Program-made: the position numbers and the translations under genes
Notes under the pieces: generated by a model
The model's input: only the letters and a program-made list of their open reading frames with translations
Databases searched by the model: none
What the model was told of the DNA's origin: nothing
Part shown: piece by piece, positions 17,401-26,800 of the stretch
Numbering within the stretch: position 1 is the first letter of the stretch
Layout: the number at the start of each line of letters is the position of its first letter
NCBI GenBank assembly: GCA_964501185.1
Contig: CAZCRT010000020.1
Span: 1 to 49,662, forward strand
Direction: 5' to 3'
Length of the DNA: 49,662 nt
From: BS150m-G50 sp964501185 [NCBI: uncultured Bacteroidia bacterium]
Lineage (GTDB): Bacteria > CAIWAD01 > BS150m-G50

Positions 17401-18688
17401 TGGTGAGATAAGCTGGATGAACCAGTCATTTGATGTTTCTGAAGGTGAACACACATTTACCTGGCGCTATCAGAAGGATCAAAATACAACCGGTGGCAGC
17501 GATTGTGGCTGGATCGATTACGTTGTATTTCCGCAGTTTGGCCCGGCCCCGCAGCCGCTGGTCGATGTCGATCTGACCGGGTACAATCTGGAAGTGGACG
17601 CCGGTGCTCAGCTGGAGGAGACGCTGGTTATCGGTAATATCGGCGAAGCGCCCCTCGTGTATGAGATTGCCTTCATGGATGATGCCCTGTCGTACCATTA
17701 CGATATGGAGACGGATGAGGCCAATTGGAACCATGATGCTGATGAAGAGGATCCCTGGCACCTGACTGATCACGACTGGAACTCCGATGACCATTCCTGG
17801 TACCTGGGTGAGGAGGGTAGCTGGCAGTATGCCAACAATCTGCACTGCTGGCTGGAAACAGAGGAATTCGAAGTCCACGAAGACGCACAACTTACCTTCT
17901 GGCACCGGATGGATATGGAGGTTATCGATGAGAATTACGCCTTGGATGGCGGGATTATCGAGCTCAGTTCAGATGGTGAAAACTGGGCACAGGTCCTGCC
18001 ACTGGGTGGCTACCCCTATCACTATGATAATGATGATGGCGGACCCTTCAGTCAGGGTCGTCCCTGCTTCTCCGGTACTACTGGCTGGGAACAGGTTCAG
18101 CTTAACCTGAGTGGTTACGCCGGGCAGACTTTGCAATTGCGTTGGCGCTTCGGTTCCGGTAATTCCGGTACTGCTGAGGGGTGGTATATTGACGATGTAG
18201 TTATTGGCAGCTTCGGAACTGACTGGTTGACGCTTGCCCCGGAATCTGGTGATGTCGATCCAGATGCTACTGAAGATGTATCAATAAGTATCAATGCCGC
18301 CGGTTACTACGATACACAGTTGAGTGGTACTATTTATCTCACCACGAATGATCTCACCAACCCGGAGCTCCTGATTCCGGTCACTGTTGAGGTTACGACC
18401 CAGAGTGTAAATGCAGTAGAGCCACTTGAATTCTATCTGGCGCAGAACTATCCCAATCCTTTCAACCCGACCACAACAATTGAGTATGGTCTGAAAACTG
18501 CCGGTGATGTCAACCTGGTTATCTTCAATACGTTGGGTCAACAGGTTCAGACTCTGGTGGACAGCCCGCAACCGGCAGGCCACTATCAGATTCAGTTAGA
18601 TGGGAACACGCTTGCTTCAGGGTTGTACATCTATAAGCTGACAGCCGGTAATTTCGTTGAAACCAGGAAGATGGTGTTATTGAAATAG
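14438..18688 (+). CDS. C25 gingipain-like peptidase with T9SS sorting domain
   Basis: A 1416-residue secreted protein. A Sec signal ends near LLLAG (about residue 20). A propeptide-like region follows (VRYNPVTGELFYYSEL), then a C25 catalytic domain around residues 215-585 that starts YDYAIVTAPQLI and includes LLLAGDVEFIPWR. The dyad looks intact: SNHLGHCN (H439) and YSQGC (C475). Next come Ig-like repeats with Asn-Asp-Gly-x-x-Asn-Gly-Gln-Leu-Asp-Pro-Gly-Glu-type loops, two MAM/immune-inhibitor-like lectin-fold modules (one ends EGWYIDDVVIGSF), and the C-terminal T9SS type A sorting domain (about 1335-1416) with NYPNPFNPTTTIEYGL. It is inferred to be exported by T9SS and to act as a surface or released Cys protease. 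RBS GAGG at about 14428 supports ATG 14438. Confidence 0.88.
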   Translation: MKKYLSAFVLAILPALLLAGIHTYQIEAPELTVDGDFTRVSFPGVIVTGTPGTPQIPTWPVKLLLPPGEQATAVSVSYSGRIDLPGVHQLPPIQQPYPFSQSDAAIITQPDPAVYQLDRFLPEEMDLKESTQFLCGHGVLLAQAQPVRYNPVTGELFYYSELTISWNGTTADEVRSLQQRVSNRVEGMVDNPRMLNSYSYQNDRPEGDYDYAIVTAPQLIDSFQPLADFKNSLGIVTQIFDIFEILDEYDGIDDADRLRNFLIHEYEEHGINYLLLAGDVEFIPWRGLYVNCYGTTDDLPSDLYFAGLDGNWNDDGDGRWGEPGEDDLYAEIHVGRASVSNSGEADNFVNKQLSYQQSPVVDELENYLMIGENLDSIPTWGGDCKDQIVEGCSLHGMNTAGLPDDINVSYRYDREGYWSISQLFSQLGNGVNVSNHLGHCNWNYAMKMSNGDVTNSNFTSNGINHNFHIGYSQGCIPGAFEYNDCIVERMTNLENGYACFVANSRYGWYQPGGSGGSSQLFDRQFFDALNGEGIHRIASTNQDSKEDLAGSVGSDGSMRWTYYCLNLFGDPTLSIWSSAPLDQDLIYPTELVTGMPEMELTLMSGGEAVEGALAAFTRNGVIYGLGETDADGELVIVFDEVIIPGEYDLTVSGHNLLPTAYEVVVIASDGPYLAYAEHAILDGEYNQNSQVEAGETVDMELQLHNYGSGDATGISALLSTEHPMVTILEESTTFDPIVPDGDNVCLTPLSFSVDSGCPDGTMVEFNLDIESNEDSWGGSFYVEMHAPVLSCLGIQVNDGENGQLDPGETSELLVTVHNNGSGLLTGITSLFSLTDEFVTIDENSCDLIDLAEGDSGELCFIVTAAEETPVGHTINPVVSISGDLDYEEEFTLSLAIGMTVDDFETGDFSRMDWVMSGNADWIIDDSNPWEGSFCARSGGISDNSTSVMSVSGYVIEEGEISFAYKVSSEGNYDFLRFYIDNSLELAISGEISWMNQSFDVSEGEHTFTWRYQKDQNTTGGSDCGWIDYVVFPQFGPAPQPLVDVDLTGYNLEVDAGAQLEETLVIGNIGEAPLVYEIAFMDDALSYHYDMETDEANWNHDADEEDPWHLTDHDWNSDDHSWYLGEEGSWQYANNLHCWLETEEFEVHEDAQLTFWHRMDMEVIDENYALDGGIIELSSDGENWAQVLPLGGYPYHYDNDDGGPFSQGRPCFSGTTGWEQVQLNLSGYAGQTLQLRWRFGSGNSGTAEGWYIDDVVIGSFGTDWLTLAPESGDVDPDATEDVSISINAAGYYDTQLSGTIYLTTNDLTNPELLIPVTVEVTTQSVNAVEPLEFYLAQNYPNPFNPTTTIEYGLKTAGDVNLVIFNTLGQQVQTLVDSPQPAGHYQIQLDGNTLASGLYIYKLTAGNFVETRKMVLLK

Positions 18689-18700
18689 GTAGTGGGCATG

Positions 18701-18763
18701 TTTGACGCGTTAGAGTCAAACTGCAAGCTGCTCCCAAGGAGCAGCACTCGTCCGCAGGACGAG
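18701..18763. repeat. three consecutive perfect short hairpins
   Basis: TTTGAC/GTCAAA (18701-18720), GCTGCTCC/GGAGCAGC with loop CAA (18727-18745) and CTCGTCC/GGACGAG with loop GCA (18747-18763) follow directly on one another after the first T9SS gene. None has a T-tract, so they may protect or process the mRNA 3' end, or be remnants of mobile palindromes. Confidence 0.55.
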
Positions 18764-18841
18764 CAAAGATGGTTCTGATTAAGTGATAGTGCCCCGGCTC
18801 TATTGCGACCTGTATTCACTGAATTGATTTGATATATCTAC

Positions 18842-18881
18842 TACGGCAGGGGGCGTAACGCCCCCTCGACCGTATATTTTT
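18842..18881 (+). terminator. rho-independent terminator
   Basis: TACGG-c-AGGGGGCG pairs with CGCCCCCT-cga-CCGTA around a TAA loop and leads into TATTTTT. It lies 20 bases before the next start codon, so it would stop read-through from the first T9SS gene. Confidence 0.65.
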
Positions 18882-18901
18882 GAAACATATGGAGTTTATC
18901 G

Positions 18902-21900
18902 ATGAGGAAAATCGACACCTTGATTATGGCCTGCATTCTGGTCTGGACACTGCCTGTACTGGCTGCCGTTGATGTTGAACGGCTGCACGCGGACCGGACT
19001 CACTACAGCTTACGCCTGACTCTGGACAGTAATGGACTGGAGGGGGCCCCCGGTAATGATGGATACCGGCTTCTCAGGCAGGAGGGCATGCATGAAATCT
19101 ATACAGCCGGAGATCCAGGTTTGATCGCCTATACTTTTGTGCTGGAAATTCCTGCCACCAGTGATGTGATCTGCGATTACAGCTTTGAAAGCCACACGGT
19201 TTCAGGCGTGTCGCTTCTACCGGCAAGTGAGAATTCGGAATCGATGCAGGCTCCTCAGATCGTTGAACCCGATCCGGCAGTCTATCAGATGAACAGCTTC
19301 TTCCCGGCTGAGATTGTTACCATATCCGAGCCGGCCATTCTTCGTAATCACCGTCTGGTTCAGGTTGCAGTTACCCCCTACCAGTACAATCCTGTTACCG
19401 GTGAGTTGATTATCTACAGTGAACTGGAGCTGGATTTCAAGTTCGCCGGTGAGAACCCGGTCAATCAGATTACCCGTCAGCTGCCTCCCTCTCCGACCTT
19501 TGAACAGTTACTGTCCGGTAATGTCAGCAACTATGAGGAGATGCAGACACCGCAGCGCAGCGATGTCGCTGATCCGGGACTGGAGCCGATTCTCTACATT
19601 TTTAATTCTAACGGAGCTGAAGATCTGGAGCCGTTGCTGCAATGGAAACGTCAACTGGGGCACATTGTATATGAGGCAACTGAAGATGATATGACACTTA
19701 CTTCCTCCAACAGCGTTGGCAGTTTCATAGATGAGGCTTACGAAGAATGGGATAATCCGCCGGTTTTTGTAACACTGGTCGGTGACCCCGCCAGCTGTAG
19801 TTTCGGCCAGGTTGCAGCTGCCACAACGCACGGTGATCATGGCTATTCAAGGATCGAGGGCAACGATATTCTGGGTGATGTGTTTATCGGCCGTATGTCG
19901 GTTGCCAATGTCAGCCAGCTGGAGAATGTTGTCAACAAGCAGCTCAGTTACGAGCAGAGCCCTTACATGACTTCTGACAGCTGGTTCAGCAGTGCTCATC
20001 TGGTTGGTGACAATTCTATAACCGGCATGTCCTGTGTCTATGTGAATGAGAATATTCGCAACATGATGGAAGATGACGGTTTCAGTAATGTTACTACCTG
20101 CTACGCTTACGAGGGCTGCACCAACGAGGTGAATTCCATCTATAATGCTTTTGAAGACGGTATCCTCTACTTCAACTACCGTGGTTACTGGGGGATGAGT
20201 GGATGGAATGCCGGTAACGCCAACAGCCTTGATAATTACTATATGCTGCCGTTTGTTGTCACAATCACCTGTGGTTCCGGTGACTTCACTTACGACACAG
20301 GTATTACCGAGGGCTTTTACCGGGCCGGATCTGTCAGTTATCCACGCGGTAGTATTGGTGCGATTGGAACAGCAACCACCGGTACGCATACCCGTTATAA
20401 CAATGTCGTCGATCTCGGTATCTACGGTGGAATTTTCGGCCATGGCCAGAGAACAGCCGGGGAAGCGCTCTTCCAGGGTAAGTTTGAACTCTGGTATGCA
20501 TACCAGAACGTTTCTGCAGGCCAGGTTACGAATTTCTCCAACTGGACTAACCTGATGGGGGATGCCAGCCTGGCGCTCCGCACCTCCATTCCCAAGTTGA
20601 TTGATGGCGAGGGTCTGGATTCAATACCTGTCGGTTCCACGGCATATACAGTAACTATAACCTCTGATGGCCTGCCGCAGCCGGGTGCCCGGGTGACCCT
20701 GCAACAGGAAAACGGTTTCAATCCCGAAGGTGTCAGTTTCTCCGCTTTAACCGATGACAACGGAGAAGTGATTCTGCCCCTGAGCGGCGATCTGGTTGCC
20801 GGGGAAGCAACTGTGACTGTCAGCGGTTTCAATCTCTATCCCTGGCAGCAGACAGTGCAAATCACCAGTGAAGATGTCTATGTTGATATTACCGGCTGGG
20901 AACTGGACGATGACAATGCTGATAACAGCAGCGGTAATGACGATGGACAGCTGAATCCTGGCGAGACAATTGACCTGCGGCTGGCTTTGGGTAACCTGGG
21001 TACTGAAGAAACTGCCACCGGCATCACCGCTACACTGACTGCGGCCGATCCCCGTATCGAACTGCTTCAGTATGAAACTTCTGTTCCGGATCTCGGACCG
21101 GACGACCAGGCTGATATTGCCACACAACTGCTCTTCAGTTGCGCCAGTCTGGTTGAAATAGAGATGTCCACCTCTATCAATCTCATATTGAGTATAATCA
21201 CAGATCAGGGTGACTTCACTGGCGCCCTGCAGGTGCCGCTGTTCCAGCCTTTATTGCGATCGGGAAGTGTTGTCGCTGATGGGTCGGGAGATCAGGTCAT
21301 CGATCCGGATGAGACGGGTGAACTGCTTGTTGAGCTGTTGAACGACGGAAATACAGATTTCCCTTTCAGTAACGCTATTCTGAACTGTACTGATCCCTGG
21401 ATGGAAGTTGTTACCTCCCAGACCAGCTATAACCCGGTCCAGCCAGGATACAGTGGATTTAACCTGAGTGACTTTGTGATACATCCCCTGCCGGGTTGCT
21501 TTAACGGGCAGGTGGTTCCATTCCAGCTGGAGCTTACCTCCACAGATGGCCCTGAACAGCTGGTGGCACTGGAGGTGACGGTTGGTGAGATGGACAATGA
21601 GGATCCGATAGGGCCGGCAGCGGGAATCTACTACTGCTTTGATTCCGACGATGAGTACTACTCACAGCAGCCTTCTTACGCCTGGATGGAGATTAATGAA
21701 ATCGGTACCCAGTTATCCCTGTCGGACTATTATGATGAAGATGATGACTCCCAGGTGATTTCACTTCCATTTGATTTCGTCTACTTTGATGTGAGCTATA
21801 ATCAGATTACCGTCTGTTCAAATGGATGGTGTGCTCTGGGTGACCACGATGGTGAAGTCAACTACCGTAACTATCCGATTCCAACCGCTATCGGGCCGAC

Positions 21901-23485
21901 TTCAATGATTGCCCCCTTCTGGGATGATCTGCGTACAACCTCCGGTGGCGGCCCGGACGGCAAAGTCTTCTACTATTATGATGAACCCACCCATCGCTTT
22001 ATCATCGAGTGGTTCGATCTGACACAGGTTGGTCCCGGCTCACCTGATGAGACCTTCCAGGTCATACTCTACGATCAGGACTATGCCGATACTGAGAATG
22101 GTGATATCCTGTTCCAGTACCTGGAGGTAGATAACAACCAGAACAGCTCCGGTACAGATAATGATTTTGCTACTGTGGGTATTGAGTCACCTGACCAGAC
22201 AACCGGCCTGCAGTACAGTTATTGGAATAACTATCCCGATGGTGCCACACCGTTGCGCGACGAACTGGCGATTCTCTTCACTCAGGAGAGGGGCGAGTAT
22301 TCAGAGGTTGATATCTGGGCACCGGAGATATTCCATAATCCGGTCAGTTGGCAGGAGGGGGATGGCCCTTATCCGATATCTGCCCAGATTGTGGATCAGT
22401 CCGAAATAGATTATGCATCTCTGCACTGGAGCTATGACGACGAGACCTTCAACGAAGTATTATTGGTGAACAGTGCTGGTGACACCTGGACAGGTGATAT
22501 TCCCGGCCAGGATATTGGCGTCAGGATCTATTATTACCTGGAGGCTATGGACGCCTCACCGCAGAATAATGAAGCTACATCCCCCACATACAATTTCATA
22601 GTGGGTGAGTGGCAACTGATCTTTGTGGATGATATGGAGCAGGGTGAAGGAAGCTGGACACATTCTGCAGCTCCAGAGTGGATTGACCAGTGGCACCTGA
22701 GCAGCGAAGATTATGCCAGCGAAAGCCACAGCTGGAAATGCGGTGACACGGAAGAGGGTGACTATTCTTCGTTACTGGATTCGCGTCTGCTGATGCCACC
22801 TTTTACTGTGGAACCTGAATCCCGGCTGCGGATTCAGCACTGGATTGACGCTGAAGTATCAGGCGCGTACCCTGATTCCGCCTATGATGGTGGCATTGTG
22901 GAGATTTCGCTGACCGGGACAGATTGGGATTTACTCCTGGCACAGACCGGAAACTACAATAAGCACTTCCGCGTATTGAATGGTTACGGAGAACCGACCA
23001 CTCATCCGTTTGAGGGAGGTGTCCCCTGCTTCTCAGGTGAATTGGACTGGCAGGAGAGTACATTCTCGCTGGTGGATTACACCGGAGAAACGGTACAGAT
23101 TCGTTTCCGTTTTGGCAGCGACGAGGGAACCGTAAGAGAAGGATGGTACATAGATGATGTTGTGGTAGAACACTTCTTCCCGGCTGAATCCATTGCAGAT
23201 AACCCCGGACAGCAGGTTCCGGATCGCTGCGAGTTATCGCAGAACTATCCCAATCCGTTTAATCCGACTACGACTATTGAATACACCCTGCGGCTGGATG
23301 GCCAGGTGCAGCTGGCGGTGTTTAACCTGCGTGGACAGCAGGTGATGACACTGGTTGATGGTGTTAAGACAGCCGGTCGCCATACAGTGCAGCTGGATGG
23401 CAGCAGGTTGGCATCAGGACTCTATTTCTATAGACTTGAGACTGGAGGAGAGATCCTGTTACGAAAAATGATGCTGGTGAAATAG
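18902..23485 (+). CDS. C25-like T9SS cargo protein, catalytic His replaced
   Basis: A 1527-residue secreted protein with a Sec signal ending near LPVLA. Modules in order are a propeptide-like part (to about 215), a C25 gingipain-like domain (about 230-560), an Ig-like region with DDDNADNSSGNDDGQLNPGE, a choice-of-anchor or nidogen-like domain (about 890-1130, ITVCSNGWCALG and APFWDDLR), a MAM/immune-inhibitor-like module (DDMEQGEGSWTH to GWYIDDVVVEHF) and the T9SS tail NYPNPFNPTTTIEY. The Cys of the dyad seems kept (TITCGSGDF, C457). Where C25 enzymes have NYIGHG, this one has FNYRGYWG, so Tyr429 or Trp430 sits in the His position. It may be an inactive binding or adhesive relative. It is paralogous to the next gene; RBS GGAG at 18891-18894. 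Confidence 0.85.
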   Translation: MRKIDTLIMACILVWTLPVLAAVDVERLHADRTHYSLRLTLDSNGLEGAPGNDGYRLLRQEGMHEIYTAGDPGLIAYTFVLEIPATSDVICDYSFESHTVSGVSLLPASENSESMQAPQIVEPDPAVYQMNSFFPAEIVTISEPAILRNHRLVQVAVTPYQYNPVTGELIIYSELELDFKFAGENPVNQITRQLPPSPTFEQLLSGNVSNYEEMQTPQRSDVADPGLEPILYIFNSNGAEDLEPLLQWKRQLGHIVYEATEDDMTLTSSNSVGSFIDEAYEEWDNPPVFVTLVGDPASCSFGQVAAATTHGDHGYSRIEGNDILGDVFIGRMSVANVSQLENVVNKQLSYEQSPYMTSDSWFSSAHLVGDNSITGMSCVYVNENIRNMMEDDGFSNVTTCYAYEGCTNEVNSIYNAFEDGILYFNYRGYWGMSGWNAGNANSLDNYYMLPFVVTITCGSGDFTYDTGITEGFYRAGSVSYPRGSIGAIGTATTGTHTRYNNVVDLGIYGGIFGHGQRTAGEALFQGKFELWYAYQNVSAGQVTNFSNWTNLMGDASLALRTSIPKLIDGEGLDSIPVGSTAYTVTITSDGLPQPGARVTLQQENGFNPEGVSFSALTDDNGEVILPLSGDLVAGEATVTVSGFNLYPWQQTVQITSEDVYVDITGWELDDDNADNSSGNDDGQLNPGETIDLRLALGNLGTEETATGITATLTAADPRIELLQYETSVPDLGPDDQADIATQLLFSCASLVEIEMSTSINLILSIITDQGDFTGALQVPLFQPLLRSGSVVADGSGDQVIDPDETGELLVELLNDGNTDFPFSNAILNCTDPWMEVVTSQTSYNPVQPGYSGFNLSDFVIHPLPGCFNGQVVPFQLELTSTDGPEQLVALEVTVGEMDNEDPIGPAAGIYYCFDSDDEYYSQQPSYAWMEINEIGTQLSLSDYYDEDDDSQVISLPFDFVYFDVSYNQITVCSNGWCALGDHDGEVNYRNYPIPTAIGPTSMIAPFWDDLRTTSGGGPDGKVFYYYDEPTHRFIIEWFDLTQVGPGSPDETFQVILYDQDYADTENGDILFQYLEVDNNQNSSGTDNDFATVGIESPDQTTGLQYSYWNNYPDGATPLRDELAILFTQERGEYSEVDIWAPEIFHNPVSWQEGDGPYPISAQIVDQSEIDYASLHWSYDDETFNEVLLVNSAGDTWTGDIPGQDIGVRIYYYLEAMDASPQNNEATSPTYNFIVGEWQLIFVDDMEQGEGSWTHSAAPEWIDQWHLSSEDYASESHSWKCGDTEEGDYSSLLDSRLLMPPFTVEPESRLRIQHWIDAEVSGAYPDSAYDGGIVEISLTGTDWDLLLAQTGNYNKHFRVLNGYGEPTTHPFEGGVPCFSGELDWQESTFSLVDYTGETVQIRFRFGSDEGTVREGWYIDDVVVEHFFPAESIADNPGQQVPDRCELSQNYPNPFNPTTTIEYTLRLDGQVQLAVFNLRGQQVMTLVDGVKTAGRHTVQLDGSRLASGLYFYRLETGGEILLRKMMLVK

Positions 23486-23847
23486 GTCAACACTGGCCAG
23501 CGCAGCGTTGATCTCTCGTTACTGAAGCGATGCCGCAGGCACCCGAAACAAGCTGTCAACTTTCAGTTGCAGCTTGGACAACGATAGTTTGAATACTGTG
23601 CGTATCTGACGATGCTGAACTGCAGGCTCGTTCGCAGGCTTCAGGACTGAAGGTTGAGCCAGGATATTACTGGTTGAATCAGGATATGCTGTAGGGGCGG
23701 GTTTTATCCCCGCCTCTACATTTTAATCAGACACACATTTTCATCTATTTTCAACCTGATGAAAAAGACGCAATACTCACAGGCGGTTGCTACATTACAC
23801 CTGCAGGTGATCTTTCCTGCTTGAACGAAATCAATCCGGAGCGTGTT
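23486..23847 (+). other. 362-base spacer between tandem T9SS paralogues, rich in hairpins
   Basis: No gene is seen. Perfect or near-perfect hairpins are AAGCTG-t-CAACT/AGTTG-CAGCTT (23550-23575) and CTTCAG/CTGAAG (23639-23652), then the terminator at 23691-23724. The last part carries the next gene's Shine-Dalgarno, GGAG at 23838-23841. Confidence 0.6.
23691..23724 (+). terminator. rho-independent terminator
   Basis: GTAGGGGCGGG (23691-23701) pairs with CCCGCCTCTAC (23709-23719) with one G-T wobble around a T-rich loop, and ATTTT follows. It would end the transcript of the 1527-residue T9SS protein. Confidence 0.6.
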
Positions 23848-26800
23848 ATGAAAACAGCTAAGCTGGTTGTGTGTCTGTTTGTTCTGATGATAAACCTGCC
23901 GGCCCTGGCGGCGATTGAACGTGAACTGCAGCATGCAGACCGGACACATTGTTCTCTGCGATTAACGTTGACAGACAGTGGTATGGAGACTGTGCAGATT
24001 GCTGGAGAAGAGAAGCAGCGGTTGCAGCAGGAGGGGATGCATGAAATCTCTAATCCGGGTGAGCCGGCTCTGATAGCTTACAGTTTCGCTCTCGAGATTC
24101 CCGCAACCAGTGATATCTTTTGCGAATTCACCTGTAATACAATCACTATGAAGGATATCAGGTTGATCCCGGCCACCCTGGGACATGAACAGGCTGCCGG
24201 CACTGTGCTTCCAGCAGCAGATCAGCAGATTTACACCACCAGTGCCCTTCTTCCCGCAGAGATAGTCAACATCTCCGAACCCGCCATCATGCGCAATCAC
24301 CGTCTGGTCCAGGTCACGGTGACACCATATCAATACAACCCGGTTACACGGGAGCTGATCATCTACACTGATCTTGATCTGGATTTCCAGTTCAGCGGTG
24401 ATAACCCGGTCAACCAGATCACCCGCACGCTCCCACCGTCACAGGCTTTTGAACAGATGCTCTCCTCTAATGTTCTTAACTACGAAGCAATGCAATCTCC
24501 CGATCGAGACAGGGATGAGAACCTGGATCTGGATCCAGTTCTCTATATCTACAACTCCGCAGCCAGTGTTGCCATTTCCCCGCTGCTGAACTGGAAGCGT
24601 CAATCGGGGCATGTAGTCTACGAGGCTACCGAAGCGGACCTGTCCCTGACCAGCAGTACACAGATACTGGCCTATCTGCATGACGCTTACGATAACTGGG
24701 ATAACCCACCGGTGTTTGTGACTCTGGTTGGTGATCCCAGCAGCTGCAGTTTCGGTACGGTCGCGGCCTCTAACAGTACCGGTGATCATAACTACTCGCG
24801 AATGGAAGGGGATGATATCCTCGCTGACATCTTCATAGGCAGGATGTCGGTTGCGAATGCCAACCAGCTATTGAATGTCGTTAACAAACAATTGAACTAT
24901 GAGAGCACCCCCTACACGGATCAGTTGAACTGGTTTGACAGTGCGCACCTGGTTGGAGATGACTCCATCACCGGTATGTCAGCAGTCTACACCAGCGAAA
25001 ATATCAAGTATAAGCTGGAAAGCGCCGGGCTGGGTAATGTGACAACCTGCTACAACTATCTGGGATGTACCAACGAGGTCAACTCGATCATAGACGCGTT
25101 TGATGATGGCATTCTGTATTTCAATTATCGTGGTTATCTGGGGATGAGCGGCTGGAATAATTCACAGGTGAACAACCTCAACAACGGTTACATGCTGCCA
25201 CTGGTTGTTATCATTACCTGTGGTACCGGAGATTTTGTCAACGGTACCGGGCTTTCCGAGGGGTTTTATCAGGGTGGTACTGTATCGATCCCCAGGGGCG
25301 GTATAGCCGCTATCGGTTCTGCCACCACCGGTACTCATACCAGATATAACAATGTGATCGACCTCGGCATCTACGGTGGTATCTTCGACCACGGCCAGAA
25401 AACAGCCGGTGAAGCGCTTTTCCAGGGGAAGTTTGACCTCTGGCTGGCTTTCAACAATGTCGATCCGAACAGTGTGAGCAACTTCTCGTCATGGAACAAT
25501 CTGATGGGTGACGCCAGTCTGGCTCTGCGGACTGACCAGCCAGAGGAACTTCAAGTTGAAGCACCGGCATCATTGCCCGGGGGTGCGACAGCTCTGCCGG
25601 TGACAGTCAGCTCCGGATTGGAGCCTGTTGCAGAGGCGATGGTCACTTTCTATCAGGCTGGTGCCGGTGGTTTTCAGATCAGCGCCCGTACCGATGCTTC
25701 CGGGCAGGTGGTTTTGCCGCTGGCAGGAAACTATAATTCAGGTACAGCTATTCTTACGGTCAGCGGTACTAACCTGTATCCATCACAGGAGACCATAACC
25801 ATCTCAGATGAAGAAGCCTATGTCGATGTTGCTGCTCTGGAGCTGGATGATGATAACAACGGTGACAGCAGTGGGAACGATGATGGTTTGCTGAATCCAG
25901 GTGAAACACTGGAATTACAGGTGACCCTGAGTAACCTCGGAACTGAGATCACCGCCACCGGTGTAACCGCCACCCTCGCTTCCAACGATCCCCGTGTGGA
26001 AGTCTCGCAGGGAACAGCCAGTGCCCCCGACCTGGCTCCAGGTGCAGAGGGGTTTATCGATCAGCCGCTCGTTTTCAGCTGTGCGGCTGCTGTTGATCCG
26101 GAATTGCCACAGCAATTGCTGCTGACCCTCTCCATCGTTACCGATCAGGGAGTATTCGACGCAGCACTCACATTGCCGGTAGTACAACCGCTGTTGACGG
26201 TAGCCTCAGTAGAGGCTGACCCCGGTGGTGACGGTATCATAGACCCGGAGGAAACCGGTGAACTGTTTGTGGAGCTTTCCAACCTGGGTGATGATCATTT
26301 TCCCTTCTCGGAAGCTGTTCTGACCTGCAACGATCCCTGGTTCACGGTTATCAACGGAGCATCCGGTTACAATAATATTTCTCCAGGTGCCTCAGAGAGC
26401 AACAGTACACCATTTCTGGTCCAGGCGCTGGAAGGCTGTTTCAACGGGCAACGGGTGCCGCTCCAGTTGACACTTACCACACCCGGGCCGCAACAGGTAC
26501 TGAACCTGGAACTGGAGGTTGGTACGGTGGAATCGGAGGATCCAATCGGCCCGGCTGCCGGCATCTATTACTGCTTTGATTCCGAGGATATATACTACAC
26601 TCAGCATCCGCTGTACAGCTGGCTGGAGATTAATGAGATCGGCACACAGCTGTCTCTGACTGATTATGGTGACGAGGATGACGATTCCGAGATGGTTCAG
26701 CTTCCTTTTGATTTCACCTACTTCGACACCAGCTATGACCGTATCACTGTCTGCTCAAATGGATGGTGTGCTTTCGGAAGCCAGGATAATCAGGTTAACT

